Of a stretch of 64,000 nt of DNA, positions 22,802 to 33,742 are shown piece after piece. The notes under the pieces were generated by a model that worked only from the letters and a program-made list of their open reading frames with translations, made no database searches and was not told the DNA's origin. Position numbers and translations under genes: made by a program. The stretch's first letter is position 1, and every line of letters starts with the position of its first letter. Source of the DNA: Cyclina sinensis (lineage: Eukaryota > Mollusca > Bivalvia > Venerida > Veneridae); assembly GCA_012932295.1 (NCBI GenBank), contig JAAONU010000010.1, positions 20,224,047 to 20,288,046 of the forward strand, read 5' to 3'.

Positions 22802-22850
22802 TACTGCTTTCATTGGAATGCTGACGCAACAAGTAATCATATCAATCTGA
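22802..22850. repeat. Detached fragment of the 805 bp monomer (unit 1)
   Basis: ACTGCTTTCATTGGAATGCTGACGC and following bases match the corresponding part of the 805 bp monomer, about 1 kb outside the array. Unit 2 copy near 47921-47969. Confidence 0.6.
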
Positions 22851-22960
22851 CTAAAGTACACAATCTAACTACAGTTAGATCTGAAGGTGACCCATTCAAT
22901 TCTATCTTCTTGATAATCTGGAGTTCCAGTATAGTTTAGTTTATACCAAATTTATTTTAA

Positions 22961-23153
22961 GTTCGATTGTGTAGGAAGCTTTTATCTTATAGACACACTC
23001 TCGGATCCGTTCCTGGAACTAACCAGTACTAAGCAATGAGTGTAAAGTTTCTTGCTCAAGGAAACAACGGCTTGACCCTGACTGGGTTTGAACCCGTGCG
23101 GCTAGCAATCCTTTGACTGCTAGTCCGACGCGTTAACCACTCGGCCTGCGCTG
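22961..23153 (-). mobile_element. tRNA-derived SINE, Ser/Leu-like head (unit 1)
   Basis: On the minus strand the head reads GCGCAGGCCGAGTGGTTAAC (A-box region) and CACGGGTTCAAACCCAG (B box), with the extra arm expected of tRNA-Ser/Leu. The anticodon stem does not pair well, so this is a SINE and not a working tRNA gene. The body has CTTGAGCAAGAAACTTTACA and GTGTGTCTATAAGAT. The head-side 85 bp is repeated in the next 85 bp; see 23110-23279. Confidence 0.65.
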
Positions 23154-23279
23154 GATTTCCAGTATTGTTAGTTATATCCCAGCCAAATGAGACTCCTTTG
23201 ACTACTAGACCGACGCGTTAACCACTCGGCCAAGCGCTGGATTTCCAGTATTGTTAGTTTTATCTCAGCCAAATGAGAC
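23110..23279. repeat. 85 bp tandem duplication of the SINE head (unit 1 only)
   Basis: The segment from CCTTTGACTGC at 23110 recurs at 23195 (CCTTTGACTAC), carrying the tRNA-like head and its flank CCAGTATTGTTAGTT twice. Unit 2 has a single copy (48229-48313). Confidence 0.8.
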
Positions 23280-23448
23280 TGCATCTTATGACGCGTTCTT
23301 ATGGTTTACCTGTACACACGGCGTGTTAATTTGACTATGTAAACTTATTTTGCATGCTGAAATCACCTTCAATATTTTGTAAATAGTTTGTGTTTCGTTG
23401 GATAAATGAATTTTCCTTGGATAAATATAAGTTTATTAAAGTTCCGGT

Positions 23449-23776
23449 TTGTATTTTCTAATTGAATATTTATTAGAATATGAGCATGGTGACGAAAATA
23501 TTCAAGTAAACAGGTCTGTTTATTCTGGTATACATGCAGTATCTATCAAATATCAAAAGCTACAGGAAATTTTCCCAAACATACAATTATCTCAATATTT
23601 AACAAGATTTCCTCAATTAACTGTGACATTTATGGCAGAAAACAACAGTTACTGAGTTATTTGGGATCCCAGTTAAATATAGATTTTTCAAATGCGTTGA
23701 AATGGTTACAATATAAACTGATTTCCCTTCAAGAACTTGAAAGCTATGAACTAATTGGCTGATTGAACAGTCATGA
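23449..23776 (+). pseudogene. Frameshifted coding-like segment of unknown family (unit 1)
   Basis: An open stretch of about 68 codons (YLLEYEHGDENIQVNRSVYS ... RFPQLTVTFMAENNSY) stops at 23653-23655. An overlapping frame then continues with plausible protein sequence, LLSYLGSQLNIDFSNALKWL to QELESYELIG and a stop at about 23761. The composition is protein-like on both sides of a single frame change, which suggests a broken gene or transposon protein. I do not recognise the family. Possible start is obscured. Confidence 0.35.
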
Positions 23777-23863
23777 CAAGGTGACCTTCTTTCAATGACG
23801 TTCAAATAATAATAAAGCAGAGCGTTATTTAAGAGCTCATTTCAATCAGATCGTGAGCACACA

Positions 23864-26800
23864 AGATTTAAAGAGCTGAATCCGGCGCGAAATTTCATCT
23901 GCAAACATATTTTTGGAAATTCGGTACAGAAAAGTGCAGGAATGCGAAAGGTATCGTAGGAAATTTGACCTTATACGCTATCGTTGGAGACCTTTGCCTC
24001 ATCAACGTCTAGCAGATCGAGCATGACAACTCCGTGTTTTTGAGTACTCAAAAACACGAACGCTATTTTACAGAGGCAATGGTGCTACGTTGGCGATTTT
24101 CTTCGTTTGAAAGCACTCACTTCTGCAGCTTAACTCTCGGTGATGCCTGGACCGATTTTTATGCAACTGCTTTCATTTGAATGTTGACGCTACACTTAAT
24201 CATATGAGATTACTGCAAGATTGTAGGTGACGCAGATCAAGAGTGATAGCTCCGTGCTTTTGAGTTCTCAAAAACATGAAGTGAATATTTATATAAAACG
24301 CGCATGCCTTATACAAGCATACGCGGATATAGAGGAGCCCACCCATTGTTTATATACCGACTTGAAACAGTACAAAATCTTTAAAATGTGCTTCGGACAG
24401 TGTGCTCGCATGAAATCTGGAACTGAGATTTTGGTTTAGAGATTGTGCTTATTCGTTTCTTTTCGTTATTAGCGCGCTAGATTTGAAGAGCAGCCGATTC
24501 CGGTGCAAACTTTCATCTGCAAGCATATTTTTGGAAATTCTGAACAAAAATGTGGAGTAATATTAGCCATTGCTTTTAGACAGAAAAAAGACAGCAAGGG
24601 GACAGAATCGTGTCCGAAACTTTACCCAGATACACTACAGATAACTCCGCCGTCGGAAGGCAATGTTATACGGTACCAGTGAGTTTCCGTCTTCGAGAGC
24701 ACTCATTTCCGGTGGCTATCTGCCGGCAAGGCTTGGACCGAGTTTAAAGCAAAGGTGTTGCAGGCATAATGTTGACATTACACGCTATTGTTTGAGACCT
24801 TTTGCATCATTTTACGTCTAGGAGATCGAGTGTGGCAGCTCCGTGTTTTTAAGTTCTCAAAAACACAAAGGCTATTTCACAGAGGAAACGGTGTTACGTT
24901 GGCGATTTACTTCGTTTGAAAGCACTCACTTCTGCAACTTAACTCACGGTGATTCCCGCGCCGATTTTTATGCAACTGCTTTCATTGGAATGTTGACGGT
25001 ACATGCAATGATATGAGATATACTGCATTATTGTAGGTGGCGCAGATCAAGCGTAATAGCTCCGCTTTTTTGAGTTCTCAAAAACATGAAGTGAATATTT
25101 TCAGGGTATATAGAAAACGCGTATGCCTTAAACAAGCATACGCAGATATAGAGGAGCCGACCCATTTTTTATATACCAACTTGAAACAGTACAAAATCTT
25201 TAACTATGTGCTTCGGGCAGTGTGCCCTCATGAAATCTGGACCTGAGATTTTGGCTTAGAAATTGTGGTTTTCCGTTTCTTTTCGTTATCAGCGCGCTAG
25301 ATTTGAAGAGCAGCAGATTCCGGCGCGAACATTCATCTGCAAACATATTTTTAGAAATTCTGTACAGAAAGGTGAAGGAATATTAGTCATTGCTTTTAGA
25401 CAGCAAACAGACAGCAACGGGACAGAATCGTGTAGAAACTTTACCCAGATACACTAATTCGGCCGTCGGAAGGCAATGTTATACCAGTGAGTTTCCGTCT
25501 TTGAGAACATTCGCTTCTGCTGGCTCTCTGCCGGAAAGGCTTGGACCGATTTAAAGGCGAGATGTGTCGTAGGAAAGTTGACACTTTACGCTTTTTTGAG
25601 ACCTTTTGCATCATTCAACGTCTAGGAGATCGAGCATGGTAGCTCCGTGTTTTTGAGTTCTCAAAAACACGAAGGCTATTTTACAGACAAAACGGTGCTA
25701 CATGAGCGATTTTCTTCGTTTGAAAGCATTCACTTCTGCAGCTTAACTCTCGGTGATGTCTGGGCCGTTTTTTATTCAACTGCTGTCATTAGAATGTTTA
25801 CGCTACAAGCAATCATATGAGATAAACTGCAAGATTGTAGGTGGAGCAGATCAAACGTGGTAGCTCCGTGTTTTTGAGTTCTCAACAACACGAAATGAAT
25901 ATTTTCAGCGTATATATAAAACGCGTATTCTTTATACAAGCATACGCGGATATAGAGTAGCCCACCCATTGTTTATATACCGACTTGAAACAGTACAAAA
26001 TCTTAAAATATGTTCTTCGGGCAGTGTGCCCGCATGGAATCTGGACCTGAGAGTTCGGTTTAGAAATTGTGGTTTTTCGTTTCTTTTCGTTATCAGCGCG
26101 CTAGATTTGAAGAGCAGCCGATTCCGGTGCGAACATTCATCTGCAAGCCTATGTTTGGAAATTCTGTACAGAAAGGTGAAGGAATATTAGCCTTTGCTTT
26201 TAGACAGCAAACAGACATGCAAGGGGACAGAATCGTGTCCAAACATTTACCCAGATACACTAATTCCGCCGTTGGTAGGCAATCTTATACCAGTGAGTTT
26301 CCTTCTTTGGGAGCACTCGGTTCTGCTGGCTCTCTGCCTGCAATGCTTGGACCGATTTTCAAGCGAAAGGTGTCTTTGAAAATTTGACCGTATACCCGAT
26401 CGTTTGAGATCTATTCCATCATTCTACATCCAGCAGATCGAGCGGGAGAGCTCCGTGTTTTTTGAGTTCTCAAAAACACGAAGGCAATTTTACAGACAAA
26501 ACGGTGCTATGTGGGCGATTTTCTTCGTTTGAAATCACTCACTTCTGCAGCTTAACTCTTGGTGATGCCTGGACCGATATTTATGCAACTGCTATCATTT
26601 GAATGTTGACGCTACAAGCAATCATATGAGATATACGGCAAGATAGAATGTGGCGCAGATCAAGCGTGATAGCTCCGTGTTTATTAGTTCTCAAAAAAAC
26701 GAAGTGAATATTTTCAGCGTATATATAAAACGCATATGCCTTACACAAGCATACGCGGATATAGAAGAGCCCACCCATTGTTTATATTCCGACTTGAAAC

Positions 26801-27089
26801 AGTACAAAATCTTTAAATATGTGCTTCGGGCAGTGTGCCCGCATGAAATCTGGACCTGGGAGTTTGGTTTATGCTATTGCTTTTAGACAGCGAACAGACA
26901 GCAAGAGGACAGAATCGTGTCCGAAACTTTACCCTGATACACTAACTCCGCCGTCGGTAGGCAATGTTATACCAGTGAGTTTCCGTCTTTGAGAGCACTC
27001 GCTTCTGCTGCCTCTCTGCCGGCAATGCTTGCGAAAGGTGTCTTACGAAAGTTGACCCTATATGCTATCGTTTGAGACCTTTTGCATCA
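23864..27089. repeat. Tandem array of ~805 bp monomers (unit 1/unit 2 junction)
   Basis: Four full monomers plus a partial one at the left. The hairpin word with following CACGAAGG/CACGAACG recurs near 24035, 24840, 25640 and 26452, giving a period of 800-810 bp. The array begins with a shortened monomer (AGATTTAAAGAGCTGAATCC) and ends at TTTTGCATCA. It has one monomer fewer than the next array: near 25100-25200 the sequence passes from the first monomer type into the second. Confidence 0.88.
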
Positions 27090-28335
27090 CATCAGCATTT
27101 AATTAAACGAGGTACCTTGCCGTTATCTTTGAAACTCCTTTCTTTTTTCAGGAAATTATATGAATAATGCTTTATTGCATGGCCGTTGATCTTCAAGTTA
27201 ACAGCTTTAATTTGTCCCGAATATGTAAACAATTCTTTCCCACTAGGATCCAAGTTTAATGAAAACACATGATAGTTGACAGCTTCCTACCTGCTTTGCC
27301 TCCTTATTATCAAGTATTGAAAAAAAGGTGAAATTTCTAAGTCAAGACATTCTTTCTTATTGATCCATATCAATTTGCAGAAGCCACAACAAAGTACATT
27401 TTTAATGACTCGATACTTTTTGGCAGGCACTTGCCATGCCGATTACTGATACAAGAAAATAAAGGACACTTGAAAATCACGTGACCGGAAAGTCAAATTT
27501 TGTCTATACATTAAACCGCTTTTCTTACAATTTTTCGCTAAATAGATCTGATATTTTCAAGTCCTTTTTGCATTAAAAAACCCTGACATATTGATGATAA
27601 ATATACATATTTTCTTTCGTGAATTTATTTACTACACTGCAATTTTCGTTCGTACCTCGTTAAGTGCGGTCAAAGTATACGTTGGATTTCAGTATTATTT
27701 CGCACATATAACCGGTGATTTCCCAATCATGTCCGAACCATTACGGGAAACTATAAACAAAATTAGTTAACCATATAACGCTTATCGGATAGTCCTTAAA
27801 CATAATTTGACTCGTTGCAACTGTAAGAGTTCTCAAAATAAAACTTTAAGAATTTAACAACAGATAGATTGCGGTGTAGGTATACAATAAATCAGAGCGT
27901 GGATAGTTCGAGAGCATCCTAAATCGGAACCAGAGATATTATTGAGTATTTTATGGACATCATCTTACTAAAAATTTCCGAAGAAACTATTAAGACAACT
28001 GGCTAATGTAACAGTACTAGTTGAGTTCAGGTGAATGGAAATACAGAATTCCTCAAAGTTTGTAACTGGTTCTTTTTCAATCTTTTGTCGAGTCTATTAT
28101 CCTCTTATAAATACATTTTACCACATCACGATAACAGTTTTCCGGACGATTTCAAGACATTATTTGTCCAGAAGAATTACTTCGGCGTCTCTATTACAAG
28201 ACGTTGTGTTTTATGAATATAATATATTATCATAACTCTGGTTTAGTATATTTGTAACTGACAGATTTGACTTATTGTTCCTACAGCAAACAGTTCTCAG
28301 AGGATTGTACTATTAGGGTTTTTATTGCTAGACCC

Positions 28336-28585
28336 AGCATCATGATAAAGTTTTTAGCATCATGCAGGGTCATGATAATTATTTTTTAGCATCATACAGG
28401 GTCATGACAATTATTTTCAGCATCATACAGGGTCATGCAAAAAATCCCAGCATCAGGCTGTTTTTGTTTTCCTAAAAATGCTGCATCATACAGGGTCATG
28501 CTTAAAAAGGACTTTTTACCCTTCGGTGCGTCAGAAAGTATTAAGCATCATGCAGGATTGATTTTACATTACCCTGCATTATGCT
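28336..28585. repeat. Degenerate ~33 bp tandem repeat (unit 2 copy)
   Basis: Same block as 4027-4276, same number of words and the same inverted last word. It is absent from unit 3, whose similarity ends just before it. Confidence 0.75.
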
Positions 28586-29674
28586 AGCCGAAAAGTACGC
28601 GCGTTTGTCTGGCCAATAAGGATTGGTGTTAGATAACTTGGTTTTCACGAGGTGATATATTGTTTATATGAACAAATTGAAATTTCCAAATAACATTTTT
28701 AACAGAACAGTTGTACCTTATACTGGAATTAAACATAGACAAGCTTTTTACAGAACTCATTGTTTGTACACCATAAGGTTATATATACGCGTGCAATGAA
28801 GGCGTCGAAACAGTGAATGTATTACATGTGTTACAAAGCACGCTTGTTTAACAAAAGTTCAAAAACTGTAATCTGGGTAAAAATATACATATTTCTTAAT
28901 AATTTAAGTAACAGACATTATTATACAAAAATCGTGTTCATTTTCAGTGTTTTTTACAATCCCTTTAAAATCATATGCTAATTTGTGCTCCTCTACTATC
29001 TGAGATCAGTTAGCGAAATATAAACCGATAAACTAAATCTGATTTTAATGAGATTGGTGTCGTTACAGTTGCATATACTTCGTGTGCACTTTCTTTGACT
29101 TTGTTAACGTTATTATGAGTAATATGACAGCTAAATTTAATCATGATTGTCTAATCTTTGCTAAAACAAAACAAAAGCACATAATACAAATCATTTTGTT
29201 TTTCTTCAGATGTTTTGGTGTATAGAAGCATATAATTACGTTTTCCCCCCATAGTATATTAATTCCTGTTTAATTCATTATTTTAGCTGAATTCTGTGAG
29301 TCAGTCGGTTTAAATAGTAAAACAAACTACTGCTCTTAGCAACGTATTGTGAATAATAAATGAGGTGAGGGGCATGTATATGTTCTTTATTGTCAGAAAT
29401 CATTATCTCGAAGAAACTGAGCCTACTACCAAAACAGTTGTTGTAGATTGTGGACTATCATTTGTAAACGGTAGACAATGGAAAAAATACCGAATGTATT
29501 CAAACTGGTCAGCATTTTATTTTCGACATTATTTGTAAGGGTAGTAGAAAAGATAGGTCTATCATATATAATAACGAACGTTTGCAATCTCCATTTTCAA
29601 GAGAGTTGAACGTTATTGCTCTTGCGACTAGAGAAAATTTTAATTAAAACTATTTTTCTTAGGTTAACTGCACT

Positions 29675-30602
29675 ATTAAGGATTATGAATGAATTAATGC
29701 GACGTGACCGTGCGACCTCATACATGCATCAGGAGTTACCTCCCCTTTTTCGAAAAGAAGAGAAAAACAACTTGTTCGAAGTACTTATAAGTATTTATAG
29801 AGAAAAAAACTTGAATTTTCTGTTTATTATATACTTTTTCTCTTTTTGACCTTACGATTCGAAAGAATTCCCCTTTAATTTTTTTAGAAGAAAGTAGTCC
29901 GGCAAGACACCAGTGAAAATACGGAAAATATGTTTCACTGCAGTGAAAAATAATATTTTACAGTGAAAATACGGAAAATGAAAATACGCATTTTATCTAA
30001 TCAATATTTTATTTATAAGTATATGTAATAAATTTATATATTGAAGTTATTTTTCTTTATTTTTACTTTCACTGATTAATGAGTGAATTAGCAATTTTAT
30101 CAATCTATCTTGTTGTAGAACGTTTTAGTTACCTTCCTTTTCACCTTTTTGTTCGCAACCAGACAATCTAAAACTTGGAAAAGCATATATAAATAAAATG
30201 AAAGGATATGAGTAGAAATTATTTAATATAATGTAAGTAGAATATTCAAAATAAGACATTTTCTTTTTATCTATTTAGAATTATTTTTTTTATTTCTATA
30301 AGATTGTTTTGAATGAAAGAAAATCGAAAATATATGTTCATGGCAGAGAGGGTTCTTGTCAAACCTTGAAGTAGGGAATATTGTCGAGGTAAGACAAACG
30401 CAAAAAGCAACATCATAGCTGCAGATACAATTTTAAAGACAAATTGTCGTCTGCTTTTAGTTAGTAGTAACTCACAACACAATATTTCTGTTGAGAGAGT
30501 TTTTCATAGATGTTTTTTGAACCAGCGTGTTATCTGCATATTTTTAGAAAATGTTCTAACTGAACGATCTTGAAGAAAACTTTAAGGCAATGACATTAAT
30601 TG
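29675..30602. other. ~928 bp segment present in unit 2 only
   Basis: Inserted relative to unit 1 between GTTAACTGCACT (5374) and AAGGTTGGGTCAAAC (about 5376). AT-rich, with a short internal direct repeat CAGTGAAAATACGGAAAAT near 29911-29975. No clear terminal inverted repeats, target duplication or protein match, so it may be an unrecognised element or ancestral sequence lost from unit 1. Confidence 0.65.
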
Positions 30603-31074
30603 AAGGTTGGGTCAAACAGAAATATTGATTAATATAATAGTAATTATTAATATTGACATCGATGTGTGACCTCGGGAAACAATGTGGTCCTTCAATATTT
30701 TCGTCACAGAGACGCATCAAGTGTGTTATAGGTACAACGGTAAATATCAAAATAATTCAAATACCGGTACTTAATTTGATGCTCTCAGATTCAATTTAAA
30801 GACAAATGGAATTGAAGTATTGTTTCAGCGAAAGTTTAGAGTGTAAAATGATCATTTCCGCGATTTTGAGATTTTGTTCCAGTTGAGAAGTATCCTACTC
30901 ATAATTTGATGGCCTATTTAAAGTAATGTAATTTAGTATATAATAATCGAATGAAATGAATGATATTTTAAGGATGTTTATAAGTGATCAGGTAAAGAGA
31001 AACAAAATGGAAATGCCGGAGAAGTTTGAAGTAACATACACCAGGGCCGAAATAAGGCGTCACGCGGTTAATTG

Positions 31075-31620
31075 TACGACAAAAGAAAGTTGTTATTGTA
31101 TAAAATAAGTTTCATCATCAGCATGATGCCCATACGCATTGATTACAAATTGGCAGCGCCGCTGTAAGCTTCCGATGATCATACGGATGTGGTTTTGGAG
31201 GACTTGTTATTTCCTTGAATAGCGACTCTCTGAGCTCTGTAACCATAGTGGGGTTATCATGGATAGTGGATATCGCAAATTGAGGCATAGCCTTGACGTG
31301 TTCAATTGTATTCAGGTATGATGGTCTGGCTGGAAGTCCATTCTGAGAATGACAGCTGCCTTTTTATTTGGTGATGTGAGCATTGTGTACGCGAGCATTA
31401 TCGTTCAATTAAACTGAAATGACACCTTGGTACCGATGTCTAGAACCTCACTGCAGTATAGCTGCCGATGATGTGCAGGTCAATCTTTCCCTCAAAGCTT
31501 ATGCCCGCCTAAACAATGAACAACCAGCCACAGTAACAATCATGCTCCGGGACAGAGATTGAGGCATAACGCTTCATTCTCCTTTACGAGAGGAAAAACA
31601 GGCGACATTTTACACTTAAT
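31075..31620 (-). pseudogene. Decayed Tc1/mariner-type transposase (unit 2)
   Basis: Counterpart of the element at 6060-6600, but about 10 percent different over its left half (31010-31430). It is somewhat less decayed: the C-terminal signature reads through LQRRCQFVINAYGHH, where unit 1 has a stop, and a TELRESLFKE segment is readable. Frameshifts remain, so it is not functional. Its better state suggests the two copies have separate recent histories. Confidence 0.65.
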
Positions 31621-32173
31621 AAATTAATTTATGCTTTTGCATGTGTCACTTTAATCCTTGCGAGACTCAGAATCAAATGATGCATGTCTTGTATTAAATC
31701 CTCGCCAGCAATTATAGGCGAAAACTAAGACGGTAAAACGTTGCTATAGCCATTTTTGCACGTTTTCGCATGTTTTATTGGAAGACTTCGGCTTTTTGCC
31801 ATTACCGGTGATCATTTAAAATCATTTTCACCTTCCTCAGTCGGTGTTAAGGCTGAAGGCTAATATGACTGTCTTCAGCCCAATAACTAGGCCATTATGA
31901 AAACATTTAATTTTTGAAAATTTTATTAATCAACTATACAATTACGTTTTGTTTGATCAATATCAACAGTTTTAAAACGTTTGAATTTTATTTCTCCATT
32001 ATCTTCACACTCATTCTTTTTCTGCATTCTTATCCGAAGATTTTATTTCCGAAATTCCGTTCGACACCAAAGTCTTCATATCACAGTATGACCCTACATT
32101 ATGCTGACTATCTATGACACTCTCAAAATTTAATAAATCGTCAGATAACTGCTTCAGTGTACGCTAAAGCCAC

Positions 32174-32944
32174 TGTCTCATAAAAGGTCCGACGGGTCGG
32201 CGATGGGGTGACGACGAGTTTTGGGGGAATCTGTGGCATTTTCGGGGAGTAGTCTGCGATATATCGTCGATTTATCTGCGCCTCGGACAAAAAAAAACAG
32301 GTGTTTTTTTCAGATCGGCGAGATGTCGGCAAAACTTACCTCCAAGTTAAAATTTCCCGATCGATCGGAGGAAAAATTTCTACCCCGTGAAATCGTTATA
32401 GCATCAGTGACTAATCGCCGATGGTCGGCCGGATCACGACCGACCCTCGGCCGGGTTACTGGCGATTTATCACTCCATACCGATGTCTCAGATTTCTTTT
32501 TCGCTTGTCAATATCGGGGACTTGTCGCAGGCATCTCGCCGTGCTTCTACCGATGTACTGCAGGCTCCCGGATAGGTCACGGCCGACGGTATACATATCG
32601 CCGTGTGCCCATCGATTATTCATTGATCACTCGCAAAATAATCCGTGGCTAGTCTGAGATATATATTAACGATTACTTGCGTTTTCGCCAGGTATATATA
32701 GTAGTATACTATCTCGACTAGTCGGTGACTAATCAATGGCTAATCGACGGGTCATCACCGTTTGATCTCCGATTGAAGTGGCTGCACGTCGGCGATCAAA
32801 GAAACCGACATCGTGGGAACGTCAGATTAATGAGACCGCTCGACAAACAGTGTGCACCGATGTCGCTTTCAAGGTTTTTCCCGCCGACGGGCCATAAATC
32901 GGGGAAGACGCCGAGATGTCAGTGTCGCCGATTTTTATGAGACA
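32174..32944. mobile_element. GC-rich ~770 bp MITE-like element (unit 2)
   Basis: Copy of the element at 7150-7919 with the same TGTCTCATAAAA terminal inverted repeats, differing by a few substitutions and one extra base in a poly-A run. Since it sits at the same place in both units, it was present before the 25 kb duplication. Confidence 0.7.
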
Positions 32945-33529
32945 CTAGCATAACCTTCGTTCATCGGAAAAGTGTCGTCTGGTGTAATAATTACTTGTAT
33001 ATAACCCGTCCGGATCTTAACCCGTACTTATTTCGCCAAATTATGTTGCAACTTTAAGATATCTCAAAAACATCTGACGTTAAAATTCATCAAACAAGAA
33101 TCTAGATCTAAGTTCAGAAAATTCAAGATGGCTACTTTTTTCTTTAGGCCTAATGAATAGAAGCAGTTTCATAATGGTGGTCAGCCAGTGAGAAGGCTCG
33201 AATCTAATAACAGCCAAGTCTTTTTCATAAAGACCGAGCTTCTTGATAATGGCCGAGTTTTGTGTTAATTATGTTTTGGAGAAGTTCATATTGGCCCTGC
33301 ATTTGTAGTGAAAATGCGCCTAATATTGTATAGTTAATTAATAATAAGTGTGCCTCATCTACTGTTAAGCATTTGATACATGAACATTTTATACAATAGG
33401 AGTTCAACAACAGTTCAACAAAATTTCCCATTTGAACAATTGCTTATTTTATTCAAATGTTGGACAATATAATATATAATAATGCTAAATCAATATTTGA
33501 ATTATATTGATGAATAAAACAAAAGCATA

Positions 33530-33535
33530 TTTATT
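33530..33535 (-). promoter_or_regulatory. Candidate polyadenylation signal, GPCR copy 2
   Basis: Same AATAAA on the minus strand at the equivalent position downstream of the unit 2 stop codon. Confidence 0.35.
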
Positions 33536-33742
33536 CATAATCATGCAGTTGTGTAAAGGCCAAGACATGCCAGATTATAGTTCAATGAACTCGAAAAAAA
33601 TGTGATGGTTTTAATGCTGTATTTAAGTAATTTCGTTTTCAAACAAAAATCAGCAATTTATGTGAACATTACATTGTGGTATTCGTTATGTATGCATTGT
33701 TCGTCAGAAGTAGGCTGTCAAATGTCAAAATAATTATTACTC

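Larger units (their letters stand above)
1..25063. repeat. Segmental duplication, unit 1 (left end cut by the window)
   Basis: First copy of a head-to-tail repeat of about 25 kb. Base 1 corresponds to about 25064 in unit 2 and about 50089 in unit 3. Corresponding landmarks are offset by 24.3 kb (left part) to 25.1 kb (right part), the change being due to indels. It holds one complete minus-strand GPCR gene, a Tc1 remnant, a GC-rich MITE, a mariner remnant, SINEs and a foldback element. Coding sequence differs from unit 2 at roughly 12 positions in 4.06 kb by eye. Boundaries are placed by convention at the same point of the 805 bp array; the real exchange point cannot be fixed. Confidence 0.9.

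Noticed and set aside
23085..23153. Functional tRNA-Ser or tRNA-Leu gene on the minus strand
   Set aside because: A and B boxes are present but the anticodon stem is broken and a SINE body follows the head.
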